Source of the DNA: Sulfidibacter corallicola
GTDB taxonomy: Bacteria; Acidobacteriota; Holophagae; Acanthopleuribacterales; Acanthopleuribacteraceae
Direction of reading: 5' to 3'
Assembly (NCBI RefSeq): GCF_017498545.1
Contig: NZ_CP071793.1
Location: 2,108,001 to 2,172,000, forward strand
Length of the DNA: 64,000 bases
The notes below the pieces were generated by a model. It was not told the origin of the DNA. It did not search any database and worked only from the letters and a program-made list of their open reading frames with translations. The position numbers and the translations under genes were made by a program. Position 1 is the stretch's first letter. Every line of letters starts with the position of its first letter. Shown one piece after another: positions 29,387-39,765 of the stretch.

Positions 29387-32300
29387 ATGTACTCCTGTCG
29401 CCGTCACGCCAACTCTCGCACGCTTCCGAGCCTGTTCCTGGGCCTTCTTCAAGGAATCGCCATGTTTGGGATCTCGACCGCGTTGCCTGTGGCTGCCGTG
29501 AAGGCCGGCGAGATTGCCTTCGATACGCTGATCGTTCAACCGACCGGCCCCCAAACGATCGAGCAAGGTTCCGCCCTGACCTTCGCGGCCCAGATCGAGA
29601 GTGCCGAACAAATCGAGGTCAAATATATATGGACGCTTCGCAATAGCGACAGTGGCGCCACCCTGGATCAGCGCGAGGGCCAGACGACGACCTTCTTTTT
29701 CCAAGAGGCGGGCAACTTCCTCGTGCTCTGCGCCGCGGAAGACGTCCAGGGCAATGCGGACCCGACCCCGGCTTCGATCTCGGTTCGGGTCATCGGCGGG
29801 ACCGAACCCGTGGAGACCGCGATCGTCTCGCCCACGTCGCCACCCCAGATCACGGCGGGCGAGAGTGTGTCCTTTTCCGCAACGGCCAGTGGCGGTACGG
29901 GTAACGGTTACGTGATTACCTGGAACGTCACGGGCCCCGCTGCCTCGCCCTCCACCGCGGAGGGTGAAACGGTCAGGATCACCTTCGAGGAGCCCGGCAA
30001 TTACACGGTCTCCTGTGCCGCTCGCGACGAACAGGGTCAGATCGATGAAACGCCGGCCACCATCGCCGTCTTCGTGGAACAGGTCCAAACCGCACCGCCG
30101 GAGACCTTCATCGTCGAACCGCAATCCGATATGGAAGCCCAAGTCGGTGCGCGGATCACGTTTTCGGCCACGGCCGAAGGCGGCGCGGGCGGTCCCTATG
30201 GTTTCACCTGGCAACTGCAAGTAGGTACCAGCACCCAGAATTTCGACGGCGCTACGGTTACGATCACCCTCGAAGAGCCCGGGACCTACCGCATGTTGTG
30301 TGCCGCTACGGATGTGGGTGGTGAGACCGACCCCACTCCGGCCCAGCGCACGGTGGTCGCGGTGGCGCCCGTGGAAATCGAGACCACGATTACGAACCCT
30401 CAGGGAACCTCAACGATTCAGGTCGGCCAGTCGCTCACGTTTTCGGCAACGGCCTCCGGCGGCACGTCGCCCTACAGCTTCGCATGGGAATTGAGCGGAC
30501 CGCAAAGCGAGCAACTGAGTGGTGAAACCGTCACATTCACCTTCCAGGAACCCGGCAATTACGTCATGAGCTGCAAGGCCACCGACGCCGAGAACCGCAG
30601 CGACGATTCTCCCGCATCGGTTCAAGTGGTCGTGGAAGAAGTCGTTTCGGAACCCATCGACACCGAGATCAGCCCCAGTGGCTCGCTGGAACTGCCTTTG
30701 GGTGAATCGATCAGCGTCTCGGCCACGGCCAACGGTGGAGACGGCGGGCCCTACAATTTCGCGTGGTCCCTGCAGGGGCCGGACGGCACCCAGGTCCTGA
30801 GCGGTTCCAGTGTCACCCTGACTTTCACCAATTCGGGCAGCTACGTGTTGAGCTGTACCGCCAGTGACGAAACCGGAAACGTGGATACCACGCCCGCCCA
30901 ACTGAACATCGAGGTGGTCGGCACCAACGAGCCCGTCGAGACCCGCATCGAACCCGGCGGCCCCTTTGAAATCGACGAGGGCCAGAGCCTCACCTTCGAG
31001 GCGATCGCCAGCGGTGGCGTGGGCGGCCCCTACACCTACACCTGGACCTTGACGGGACCGAACGCCAACGAGACGTTCAGCGGTCCCAACCTCACGATCA
31101 CCTTCCAAAACCCGGGCACCTATCAACTGCGTTGCGTCGCTGCCGATGCCCAGGGGAACCGCGACGACACACCGGCTTTCGTCGACATCACGGTCAACGA
31201 GATCGACGAAACGCCGGTCGTCACGCAAATCACCAGCCCGTCCACCAATTTGGAGGTGGCGCTCGGCCATCGCCAGACTTTTCGAGCCGCGGCAAGCGGC
31301 GGTTCGGGTGGGCCCTACACCTTCGAATGGACGATCGTGGAACCCGACGGCACCACCGACACGGATGAAGCCACGGAGATCGCAATCGTGTTCGACGAAC
31401 CCGGAACCTGGCGCATCAGTTGTGTGGCTTCCGACAGCGACGGCGTCCGTGGCATCACCCCGGCATCGCGAACGGTGGTCGTCCTCGAAGATGCCGAACC
31501 GGTCAATACCGCGATCGTGGAACCCAGCGGTCCGGTGACGATCGACCAGGGCACGACCCTTTCCTTCGCGGCCGCCGCCGAGGGCGGGGCCGGACCGCCC
31601 TACACCTACACGTGGACCACCGACGTGCCGAACGGCACCAACACGGTGAGCGGCCAACAGGTCGCGATCACTTTCCCCGAACCGGGCACGTTCACGGTCG
31701 CCTGCGCGGCCACGGACAGTGCCGGCAACCAGGACACGTCCCCCGCCACGGTCACGATCACCGTGCGCGAACAGGATCGGGAACCGCCGCAGACCTTCAT
31801 CACGGAGCCCCAGGGACCCATCGAGTTGACGGTCGGCGAATGGGCCACCTTCTCGGCCGCGGCCGAAGGCGGCACGCCTCCCTACCAATTCACCTGGAAC
31901 ATCACCTCCGGCAATATCACCTCACTCGACCTGCCGGGCCAAACCGTGAGCTTCAACTTCACCGTGGCCGGCACCTACCTGATGCGTTGCACGGCGACCG
32001 ACAGTGCCGGCCTGAGCGATCCCACTCCGGCGACCCTGAGCGTCACGGTCCATCCCGAGCAGGTGGACACCGTGGAGACCGTGATCACCCAGCCCGCGGA
32101 AGACATCTCGGTCGCACAGGGCACCAGCGTCGTATTCCGAGCCACGGCCTCGGGCGGCGCCGGTGATCCGTTCGAATTCCGCTGGCAGGTCAACGGATCC
32201 GACGGCAACGCGGCGACCTTCACCGGACGCGAGCTTTCGTGGACCTTCGAGAATCCCGGCACTCACCTGGTGCAATGCACCGCCATCGATAGCGAGGGCA

Positions 32301-35300
32301 ACGAGGATCCGAGTCCGGCGATCCGCCAAGTGACCGTGATCGAGGACAATCAAGGCGATCCGCCGGAAACGGTGATCGTCAGTCCGGAACAGGATCCGGT
32401 TTCGGCCCAGGTGGGCGACGTGATCACCTTCGCCGCGACGGCGCAGGCAAGCGACGACACGCAACTGTTCTTCGATTGGGAATTGCGCGACGAGTCCGGC
32501 CATGCCATCGAACGGTTCAGCGGCATCACGGTGTTCCTGACCGTTCGGGAGCCGGGTAACTTCACGATGGCCTGCGCAGCTCGCGACGCCGCCGGCAACC
32601 GCGATCCCACGCCGGCCACGCGCACCCTAAACGTAGCTTCGCAAGGCGGTCCACCGGAGACCCGCATCGTCGAACCCGATGGAGACCTGACGGTCGAGCC
32701 CGGCACGACGGTTTCTTTCAGAGCCGAGGGAGAGTCGGAAACGGACGACGTCCTGCGCTTCGTGTGGCAACTGACCGCACTGGAAACGAATGCGGTACCG
32801 GAATACGGAGAGGGCGCCCAGCTCAGTTTCACGTTCGAGAATCCGGGTGCTTACGAGATTCTCTGTGCCGCCGAGGACACGAGCGGCCGCAGGGATCCGA
32901 CCCCGGATCGCCGGATCGTCACCGTGCAACGCGATGATACGGTCCCGCCGGAAGGAACCATCGTGGAGCCTCAGACGGATGTCACCATCGAACCGGGTGA
33001 CACCGTGCGCTTCGTCGCCGGCGCGGACGCCAACGGCTCGCCGGTGGCGACCTTCCTGTGGCGGGTCTTCGGCGGAGAAGACCTCTCGACGCAGCGAGAG
33101 TTCGTGGGCCGCGAGGCCATCATCGATTTCGACGAGCCCGGCAACTACACGGTCACCTTGACGGCGGTCAGTCCCGACGGCATCCCCGACCCCAGCCCCG
33201 ATTCGCGCACCGTCATGGTCGTGAGCAGCCGTCCCGACCCCGCGACCGAGGTGACGATCACGGAGCCCGCCGCCAACCTCAGCGTGGCCCAAGGCAGCAG
33301 CGTGACCTTTTCGGCAACGGTCACACCGGAAGAAACGTCGCTCGTCTGGGCGGTGATCCTGCGCGGTGCCGATCCCAACGGTCGTAGCTTCGAGGGTCCG
33401 ACCGCGATCGTTTCCTTCGACGAAGCCGGGGTCTACGAGGTAGTGTGCGTGGCGCTCAACGCCGACGGCAACCCGGCCGCATCCGACAGCCGCACCGTGA
33501 CCGTGGTGGGCTTGGGTGTGGAGATCGTATCGCCCACCGAGCCGGAGTTGCACATCGACACGGGCAGCACGCTGACCTTCCAGGGCAACGTCACCACGGG
33601 CGAGAACGCGGCACTGGAACCCTATTGGTATTTCGCGGACGCACCTCAGAATCGCACGTTCGGCACCACCTTCTCCCATACCTTCGCCGAATCGGGCATC
33701 TTCCAACTCTTTTTCGAAGCCCAAACGAATGCGGGATCGGTCGATCGCGATTTCCGCTGGATCCAGGTCACCGGCGTCGAACCCCTGGCGGTGAAGATCA
33801 CGAGCCCCGACAATGGCGCCACCTTCGGAATCAACGAAAACTTCACCGTGGCCGCGGAGATCACGGGCGCCGACTCGGATTCGGTCGACATCGATTGGGT
33901 GGTCAACGGCGAGGTCTTCCAGGGTGGCCCCCAAATCGCGCAGGTCTCGATTCCGGAACCCGGCAACTACACGGTGGAAGTCATGATTCGCGATTCCCGC
34001 ACCGGTGCGACCGCGGCCGACCTCATCCAGATTTTGATCTACGACCCCACCCGTTCGCTGATCGCGGAGATCATCGAGCCCTTGACCGATCTCCAGATCG
34101 TTCCCGGCGACACGATCTACTTCAAAGGCATCTCCAACGGCAGCCAATTCGGCGACGATCTGGTCCAACAATGGGAAGTGATCGACCTCGACACCGGCAC
34201 CATCCTTCAAACGGCATTCGAACTGGGGAACTACACCTTCCCCAATTCGGGTCGATTCCAGGTTCGCTATTGGGTGACCTCGGATACGCTGACGAGCAAC
34301 TCGGACACGCGAACCATCGAGGTGGGCGACGTGCCCTCCGACCTTTTCTCCAACAACGACAGCGAGGAACGCGCGGCGGACATCCAACCCGGCCGCTACG
34401 ACGCGCTGACCCTGGACCGCGATCATTACTTCTCGATCGACCTGAGTCGCGGCGATCAGAACATCGAGGTCGGTACCCAAATCGAGGGTCAGGCCGATAT
34501 CTCGGTCTATCGTCGCGAGGGCGATCAGTTGGTCATGTTGCGCACGGTACGCGTGAACGGGACCCGAGGGTTCCGGGTGAACCAGGTACCGGCCGGCACC
34601 TACCTGATTCGCTACCAACCGGTGGCGGGCAACAAGAAAAACCTCAGTTTCGGCTTCTCGGTGACGGTTCTGAGCCCGGCCCTGTATTTCCCGGATATCA
34701 CGGACGACGCCTCGTTCTCCACGGAGTTGGGCATCGTCAACCCCAGTGACGAACAGATCATCCTGGAAATGGTGGGCTACAATGCCGAGGGCAACGTGGT
34801 GGCCCAGTCGTCCCGTGAAATCAAGGCCATGGGTAAACTGTCCGGCGACCTGGACGCCTTCTTCGACAATTCGGAGGAGGAGATCAGTTGGGTGGCGGTC
34901 AATTCACCGCGACGATTGCTGGGCTTTGCCCATACGCTCAGTCGCGACGGCGAGGAGGCCTACGCGACCTGTGCCGCCACCAAGCTGAGCTCGGAACTCT
35001 TCGTACCACACATCGCCCAGAAGACGTTCCAGTGGTACACCCGCGCCAACGTGGTCAACGGCACCGCCAAGACATCGACCGGTGAAATCCAGGCGGCCGG
35101 CGGCAACACCAGCGACCTGGTCAACTCGAAAAGTTTCTCGAAGGACCGGTTCCTCTTCGTGGACAAGTGGGATGGTAGCCTGCCCGAGGGGGCGGTGTGG
35201 GCCAAGTTCAAGGAAACCACCGAATCCCTGTCCCTGATCGGCAACGAGATCTTCGGCCGGGTGGACGGCGCGCGTCAGGTGGCCGGTCTCGGCCTGGCCG

Positions 35301-35971
35301 ACGGCGAGCCCGACAATCCCAATTTCACCTATGTGGGACGGAACATCTATTTCACCCACGTGGCGCGCGATGTGGGCCAATTCTGGACCGCCTTCGCGCT
35401 GGTCAACGTCAGCGAGGCCGATACCGGCGTCCGCATCATCGGCTACGACGCCAACGGTCAGGTGACCGGAGAGAAAACGCGAACCCTGGCCCCTGGCGAG
35501 AAGGTGGTGGATCTGGCGGACGATTTCCTGAGCGGCATCGGATCTCCGGCCACGGTGGACTGGGTCGCGGTGGAAGCCGATTCGGGCATCGTGGGCTACG
35601 AATTGTTCGGCACCCACGACGACAAACGCCTGGCCGGTTTCGAGGCGACCACCTCGCTGCGGCAAACACTCACCTTCCCGGTGGTCGAAGCCGGCGACAA
35701 GTGGCAAGGCATCTCGGTGGTCAACGTCAACAGCCAGGAAGCGCAGCTCACTTTCACGCTGTACAACTCGGTCGGGACGCCGCTGCACAGGGTGCAACGC
35801 ACCCAAGCGCCCAACACCAAGGTCCTGGCCACCCTTCGCGACCTGTTCTCGTTGTCGGAAATCCCGGCGAACGCCAGTTGGGTCCACTGCTCGTCCAGCC
35901 TGCCGATCGCGGGCTTCGAGCTGTTCGGCGACAACGAGAACAAGCGCATGTCGGCACTGATCGCGGAATGA
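29387..35971 (+). CDS. Giant exported protein: about 17 Ig-like modules, PPC-like domain, repeated C-terminal module
   Basis: A 2,194-residue protein. The ATG at 29387 follows GGAGG by 5 bases; an in-frame TTG 12 bases upstream is less likely. An N-terminal signal sequence (core LFLGLLQGIAMFGISTALPVAA) precedes about 17 Ig-like modules of ~95 residues (residues ~45-1648). Each starts with a phrase such as ETRIVEP and contains FSATASGG, YTYTW and PGTY. The first 14 or so carry one conserved cysteine in a C-x-A-x-D motif. A PPC-like domain follows (~1654-1765). Residues ~1765-2194 hold related beta modules ending in phrases such as GYELFGTHDDKRLAGFEA and GFELFGDNENKRMSALIAE. The architecture is that of a long surface or extracellular filament; no catalytic motif is visible. 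Confidence 0.9.
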   Translation: MYSCRRHANSRTLPSLFLGLLQGIAMFGISTALPVAAVKAGEIAFDTLIVQPTGPQTIEQGSALTFAAQIESAEQIEVKYIWTLRNSDSGATLDQREGQTTTFFFQEAGNFLVLCAAEDVQGNADPTPASISVRVIGGTEPVETAIVSPTSPPQITAGESVSFSATASGGTGNGYVITWNVTGPAASPSTAEGETVRITFEEPGNYTVSCAARDEQGQIDETPATIAVFVEQVQTAPPETFIVEPQSDMEAQVGARITFSATAEGGAGGPYGFTWQLQVGTSTQNFDGATVTITLEEPGTYRMLCAATDVGGETDPTPAQRTVVAVAPVEIETTITNPQGTSTIQVGQSLTFSATASGGTSPYSFAWELSGPQSEQLSGETVTFTFQEPGNYVMSCKATDAENRSDDSPASVQVVVEEVVSEPIDTEISPSGSLELPLGESISVSATANGGDGGPYNFAWSLQGPDGTQVLSGSSVTLTFTNSGSYVLSCTASDETGNVDTTPAQLNIEVVGTNEPVETRIEPGGPFEIDEGQSLTFEAIASGGVGGPYTYTWTLTGPNANETFSGPNLTITFQNPGTYQLRCVAADAQGNRDDTPAFVDITVNEIDETPVVTQITSPSTNLEVALGHRQTFRAAASGGSGGPYTFEWTIVEPDGTTDTDEATEIAIVFDEPGTWRISCVASDSDGVRGITPASRTVVVLEDAEPVNTAIVEPSGPVTIDQGTTLSFAAAAEGGAGPPYTYTWTTDVPNGTNTVSGQQVAITFPEPGTFTVACAATDSAGNQDTSPATVTITVREQDREPPQTFITEPQGPIELTVGEWATFSAAAEGGTPPYQFTWNITSGNITSLDLPGQTVSFNFTVAGTYLMRCTATDSAGLSDPTPATLSVTVHPEQVDTVETVITQPAEDISVAQGTSVVFRATASGGAGDPFEFRWQVNGSDGNAATFTGRELSWTFENPGTHLVQCTAIDSEGNEDPSPAIRQVTVIEDNQGDPPETVIVSPEQDPVSAQVGDVITFAATAQASDDTQLFFDWELRDESGHAIERFSGITVFLTVREPGNFTMACAARDAAGNRDPTPATRTLNVASQGGPPETRIVEPDGDLTVEPGTTVSFRAEGESETDDVLRFVWQLTALETNAVPEYGEGAQLSFTFENPGAYEILCAAEDTSGRRDPTPDRRIVTVQRDDTVPPEGTIVEPQTDVTIEPGDTVRFVAGADANGSPVATFLWRVFGGEDLSTQREFVGREAIIDFDEPGNYTVTLTAVSPDGIPDPSPDSRTVMVVSSRPDPATEVTITEPAANLSVAQGSSVTFSATVTPEETSLVWAVILRGADPNGRSFEGPTAIVSFDEAGVYEVVCVALNADGNPAASDSRTVTVVGLGVEIVSPTEPELHIDTGSTLTFQGNVTTGENAALEPYWYFADAPQNRTFGTTFSHTFAESGIFQLFFEAQTNAGSVDRDFRWIQVTGVEPLAVKITSPDNGATFGINENFTVAAEITGADSDSVDIDWVVNGEVFQGGPQIAQVSIPEPGNYTVEVMIRDSRTGATAADLIQILIYDPTRSLIAEIIEPLTDLQIVPGDTIYFKGISNGSQFGDDLVQQWEVIDLDTGTILQTAFELGNYTFPNSGRFQVRYWVTSDTLTSNSDTRTIEVGDVPSDLFSNNDSEERAADIQPGRYDALTLDRDHYFSIDLSRGDQNIEVGTQIEGQADISVYRREGDQLVMLRTVRVNGTRGFRVNQVPAGTYLIRYQPVAGNKKNLSFGFSVTVLSPALYFPDITDDASFSTELGIVNPSDEQIILEMVGYNAEGNVVAQSSREIKAMGKLSGDLDAFFDNSEEEISWVAVNSPRRLLGFAHTLSRDGEEAYATCAATKLSSELFVPHIAQKTFQWYTRANVVNGTAKTSTGEIQAAGGNTSDLVNSKSFSKDRFLFVDKWDGSLPEGAVWAKFKETTESLSLIGNEIFGRVDGARQVAGLGLADGEPDNPNFTYVGRNIYFTHVARDVGQFWTAFALVNVSEADTGVRIIGYDANGQVTGEKTRTLAPGEKVVDLADDFLSGIGSPATVDWVAVEADSGIVGYELFGTHDDKRLAGFEATTSLRQTLTFPVVEAGDKWQGISVVNVNSQEAQLTFTLYNSVGTPLHRVQRTQAPNTKVLATLRDLFSLSEIPANASWVHCSSSLPIAGFELFGDNENKRMSALIAE

Positions 35972-35975
35972 TCGA

Positions 35976-36012
35976 AAACCCGGCTTCCCGAGCTCGGGAA
36001 GCTGGGTTTCAC
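35976..36012 (+). terminator. Strong hairpin after the Ig-array gene
   Basis: Arms 35976-35992 and 35993-36009 pair over 17 bases with a single wobble (AAACCCGGCTTCCCGAG against its near-perfect complement). It begins 4 bases after the stop codon; only a short T-run follows. Confidence 0.65.
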
Positions 36013-36049
36013 CGGAGCCATCCGGTGCGGAGGTCCCGCATCGAAAGAG

Positions 36050-36806
36050 AGCCGCCAGGCCCGTAGGTTGAACAGCTTGTTCAACCAATCGAAGTAACCC
36101 AAGCAACAGCAATCAACTGCGCCAAAGAGCCAAGCCAGTTTTCGCCCATATCGAACACCAACCAGGTCGCAAAGCCCAAAGTCCCCGCATCACGAGATGG
36201 GCGTCGGGCCTGTAGGTTGGCCCGCCGGGCCGACGCATCGAAGTAACCCAAGTAACAGCAATCAATTGCGCCAAAGAGCAAAGCCGATCATTTCCCTCAC
36301 GCCCCCAATCGGAAGCCGTAAAATCCAAACTCCCCGCATCACAAGATGGGCGTCGGGCCTGTAGGTTGGCCCGCCGGGCCGACGCATCGAAGTAACCCAA
36401 GTAACAGCAATCAATTGCACCAAAGAGCAAAGCCGATCATTTCCCTCACGCCCCCAATCGGAAGCCGTAAAGTCCAAACTCCCCGCATCTCCAGAGGGGC
36501 GCCGGGCCTGTAGGTTGGCCCGCCGGGCCGACGCATCGAAGTAACCCAAGCAACAGCAATCAATTGCGCCAAAGAGCAAAGCCGATCATTTCCCTCACGC
36601 CCCCAATCGAAAGCCGTAAAGTCCAAACTCCCCGCATCTCCAAAGGGGCGCCGGGCCTGTAGGCGGAGCTGCCAGCCTTACCGGCCCTGCTCCACCAATC
36701 GAAACGATGCCAGCTTCGGCTGATCATTGGCCCAAAGAGCGAAGCCGGTTCTTCTGCAGAAGGTTCTCCACCGAAGTGCGTTGCCTCGTAGTTCCCGCAT
36801 GCCGAA
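36050..36806. repeat. Hairpin repeat array 2: 149-bp tandem units with different cores
   Basis: The marker GTAGG at the left edge of each unit recurs at 36062, 36211, 36360, 36509 and 36658, exactly 149 bases apart. Unit 1 has the core GGTTGAACA/TGTTCAACC. Units 2-4 have GGTTGGCCCG/CGGGCCGAC. Unit 5 has a longer core with arms GGCGGAGC and GCTCCACC. The downstream flank (ATCGAAGTAACCCAA and onward) is shared by units 1-4 and partly by unit 5. Minus-strand short frames here are by-products of the repeat. Confidence 0.92.
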
Positions 36807-36964
36807 AGAGGCGTAGTTGCCGTCGGTTGCTCAGAGGCGGTAAGCCGGCCCGAGCGACATGTCGAAGCAACCCAGCTAGCGTTTCCGTGGGTTACGCAAA
36901 AGCGTAGCCGATCCCTTTCGCCGAAGAGCCTCCGTCGAAGGAATCACCCACCTTGTTTCTGCCA

Positions 36965-37300
36965 GGGCACGACATCACTCTGGAGATGCGGGCACTACTA
37001 GGATGGATCGCTTCGAACGGTTCATCGGGCCGATGAACCTACCTGGCTTTACGTCACTCTGGAGATGCGGGCACTCCTGGAATGGATCGCTTCGAACTGT
37101 TCATCGGGCCGATGAACCTACCTGGCTTTACATCACTCTGGAGATGCGGGCACTACTAGGATGGATCGCTTCGAACGGTTCATCGGGCCGATGAACCTAC
37201 CTGGCTTTACGTCACTCTGGGGATGCGAACACTGCTGGGATGGATTGCTTCGACGGGTTGAGCGAGCTGCCTGCGCGGCCCGGCTCAACCCACAGGCTTT
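36965..37300. repeat. Hairpin repeat array 3: 79-bp tandem units
   Basis: TCACTCTGG recurs at 36975, 37054, 37133 and 37212, exactly 79 bases apart. The core is again GGTTCATCG/CGATGAACC with a GGC loop (GTTCATCG in unit 2). After the fourth marker the core switches to GGGTTGAGC/GCTCAACCC with a longer loop. The period and core match array 1 at 21.9 kb although the connecting sequence differs. Confidence 0.92.
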
Positions 37301-37692
37301 GCATCGTTTATGCGGATGCGGGCCCTGCGGACAGTGACCCTTCGCGGGTCGCGGCTGGTCCACCATCCGGCCACTGTTCCCGATATCGCCAAAGCCCATC
37401 GATCGCGTCGCCCCCTTCCAGGAGCACCGCCGGGAAAACCGAACGAGCCCGAAAACCATATAGATATAGGATTGTGGGCCCCTCGGGCGAGCCCTATCTT
37501 TGAAGGTGTAACGGATACGAGCCCGCCAACGTCACGAATACGCGGGCCGGTATCGCTTATCAATATGATTCACCGTCGGATATCGACGCATCGCTGCACC
37601 AATGATTATGAACCTCGGGCATCCGGTTCCGCGCCGTTCACCGCCCCTATCAGCGATTTCGTCGACCGACCGCGCGAAGGGCAGGTAGCACC
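37300..37692. other. Leader region before the T6SS cargo operon
   Basis: About 390 bases between repeat array 3 and vgrG. Short frames only. It should contain the operon promoter. An AT-rich patch around 37455-37475 is the only candidate noticed. Confidence 0.35.
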
Positions 37693-39741
37693 GTGAGTTT
37701 ATCGTTCGAGCACCAAGAAGATTCAGGTTCTTCATCGGGCGGGGACATCCCCACCTACTTCCATCAAAACAACACCGAAGACCTGCTGTGGCAAGGCCCG
37801 GGCGGCCCCTGCACCGTCGTCGAGATGCAACACTCGGAAACCCTTTCGGAGCCGGCGCTCACCCGTGTCACCCTGCGATTCGGCGATGTGCTCGATCCCC
37901 AGGAATTGTTGCACCGCCAAGGTGCCCTGGTTCTCAAGGCCGGCGAGCAACAACGCGCCAATCGTTTCTTCTCGGGCGTCATCACCCAGGTGAGCCAATC
38001 CAACACGGTCCACCACCACCTCAACGCCGCCACGCGCAAATCCTACGTCTACACCCTGGAAATGCGGCCACGCCTGTACCTGCTCAGCCGGGTTCGTCGT
38101 TCGCGGGTCTACCAAAAGATGACGGTCCCCGAGATCGTGACGGCCCTGCTGCGCGAAAACGGCATCGTCCACGAGTGGCGCCTCCAGGGCCATTTCAAGG
38201 CCCGTGAATATTGCGTGCAGTACAACGAGAGCAACCTGGACTTCATCCAGCGGCTGCTGGAAGCGGAAGGGATTTACTTTTTCTACGATCACGAGCAGGG
38301 CAAGCTGATTCTGGTGGACTACATCGGGGCCCACACCCTGTGCCAACCCACACCCCATGCGGACTACGTGGAAGGCGCCTACCAGCTCAAGGAGCGCGAC
38401 CGCGAGGGCCTGCTCTCGGCGCGCTACAGCGTTCGCCTCGATTCGGGTCGGGTCGCTTGCCACGACTACAACTACCAGACCTCGCAGATCAACCTGACCG
38501 AGGACGGCGCGATCGCCAACCCCGCCGTCGACACCGCGCTCGAGGTCTACCTCCACAACACGCTGCACGCCGACAACGACGGCGGCGCCTCGCTGGCCAA
38601 GTTGGAGCGAGAGATCATTCAGGCCAACTTGGCCGCCTTGATCGGCGAAGGTAATTGCCGCTCCTTCGCCGTGGGGTTCCTATTCGAGTTGCAGGGTCAT
38701 TTCGACCCGTCGCTCGACAAGCGCTGGATGCTGACCGAAATCGAAGCGTCGGCCCAGCAAGGCAGCTTCCACTGTCGCTACAAAGCCGTTCCCGGCGACG
38801 TCATCTTCCGCAAGGCGCGCACCGCGAGCGCGCCGAAGGTGCGTGGACTCCAAACCGCGGTGGTCACGGGGCCCGAGGGCAGCGAGGTCTACCTGGACGA
38901 TCTGGGCCGTTGCAAAGTCCAGTTCCACTGGGATCGCGAGGGCGAGCGCAACGACCGGAGCTCGATGTGGGTGCGGGTCAACAACAACTACGCCGGCAAG
39001 AACTACGGCATGCAGTTCATTCCACGGGTCGGCCACGAGGTCCTGATCGAGTTCCTGGAAGGGAATCCGGACCATCCGGTGGTGATCGGCAGGGTCTACA
39101 ACGACGACCAGGCACCGCCGCTCGGGCCCGCACAAAAGTACCAAAACGGGTTCAAAACCATCAAGGACCACCACTTCATCATGGATGACATCGACGGCAA
39201 GGAGTTGGTCGACCTGCGCTCCGCGCGCGACATGAAGGTGGAAATCGTGCACGACGATACGGAAACCATCGGCAACGATCAATCGATCCAGGTCGGCGCC
39301 AACCAGAGCCAGTCGATCGGCGCCAACCAGACCGAGAGCGTCGGCGTGGACCGTACCATCTCGGTGGGTCGCGACGATACGCTGACGGTCAACCGCGATC
39401 GCAGCACCACCATCGTGCGCAACGAGGAACGCGAAGTCCTGGGGAACCACCGCAAATCGGTGGCCTTCTACGATACCGAGTCGGTGGGCATTTCGAAGTT
39501 CCTCTCGGTGGCCGCCAACTACGTCATCAGCAGCCCGTTCATCAACCGCAACGCCAATATGATCACCGAAACGGTGAGCACGGACATGACCCTGAACATC
39601 GGCGAAACCCTGACCATCACCTGCGGCGCCAGCTCTCTGACCCTGGCCAAGGACGGGACCGTCACTCTCGCGGGAACCACCATCAACATCAACGGTTCCA
39701 ACCGGGTACAGGTCCAGGGCGGCCGGATCGATCTGAACTGA
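37693..39741 (+). CDS. vgrG: Type VI secretion tip protein VgrG (cargo operon)
   Basis: A 682-residue VgrG with a GTG start preceded by AGGGCAGG. The gp27-like domain spans ~25-385 (LLWQGPGGPCTVVEMQ; YCVQYNESNLDFIQRLLEAEGIYFFYDHEQGK). The gp5 OB fold lies at ~391-470 (VYLDDLGRCKVQFHWDREGERNDRSSMWVRV). The spike runs to the C-terminus, with short repeats such as SIQVGANQSQSIGANQTESVG, and ends without a fused toxin. It heads an operon: the PAAR-like effector starts 24 bases downstream. It differs from the 26.5-kb vgrG in spike sequence, so the two probably carry different effectors. Confidence 0.95.
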   Translation: MSLSFEHQEDSGSSSGGDIPTYFHQNNTEDLLWQGPGGPCTVVEMQHSETLSEPALTRVTLRFGDVLDPQELLHRQGALVLKAGEQQRANRFFSGVITQVSQSNTVHHHLNAATRKSYVYTLEMRPRLYLLSRVRRSRVYQKMTVPEIVTALLRENGIVHEWRLQGHFKAREYCVQYNESNLDFIQRLLEAEGIYFFYDHEQGKLILVDYIGAHTLCQPTPHADYVEGAYQLKERDREGLLSARYSVRLDSGRVACHDYNYQTSQINLTEDGAIANPAVDTALEVYLHNTLHADNDGGASLAKLEREIIQANLAALIGEGNCRSFAVGFLFELQGHFDPSLDKRWMLTEIEASAQQGSFHCRYKAVPGDVIFRKARTASAPKVRGLQTAVVTGPEGSEVYLDDLGRCKVQFHWDREGERNDRSSMWVRVNNNYAGKNYGMQFIPRVGHEVLIEFLEGNPDHPVVIGRVYNDDQAPPLGPAQKYQNGFKTIKDHHFIMDDIDGKELVDLRSARDMKVEIVHDDTETIGNDQSIQVGANQSQSIGANQTESVGVDRTISVGRDDTLTVNRDRSTTIVRNEEREVLGNHRKSVAFYDTESVGISKFLSVAANYVISSPFINRNANMITETVSTDMTLNIGETLTITCGASSLTLAKDGTVTLAGTTININGSNRVQVQGGRIDLN

Positions 39742-39765
39742 GTCACGAGCGGCAGGAGGAACGCC

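Noticed and set aside
36081..36626. Three related short minus-strand frames (about 66-105 codons) beginning MLFGAIDCC.
   Set aside because: They are the translated 149-bp repeat itself, recurring with its period, and have no ribosome-binding sites.
21882..37300. CRISPR arrays considered for the regularly spaced repeats.
   Set aside because: The 79- and 149-bp units repeat over their full length, with no unique spacers and no cas genes. The units are tandem duplications containing a hairpin.
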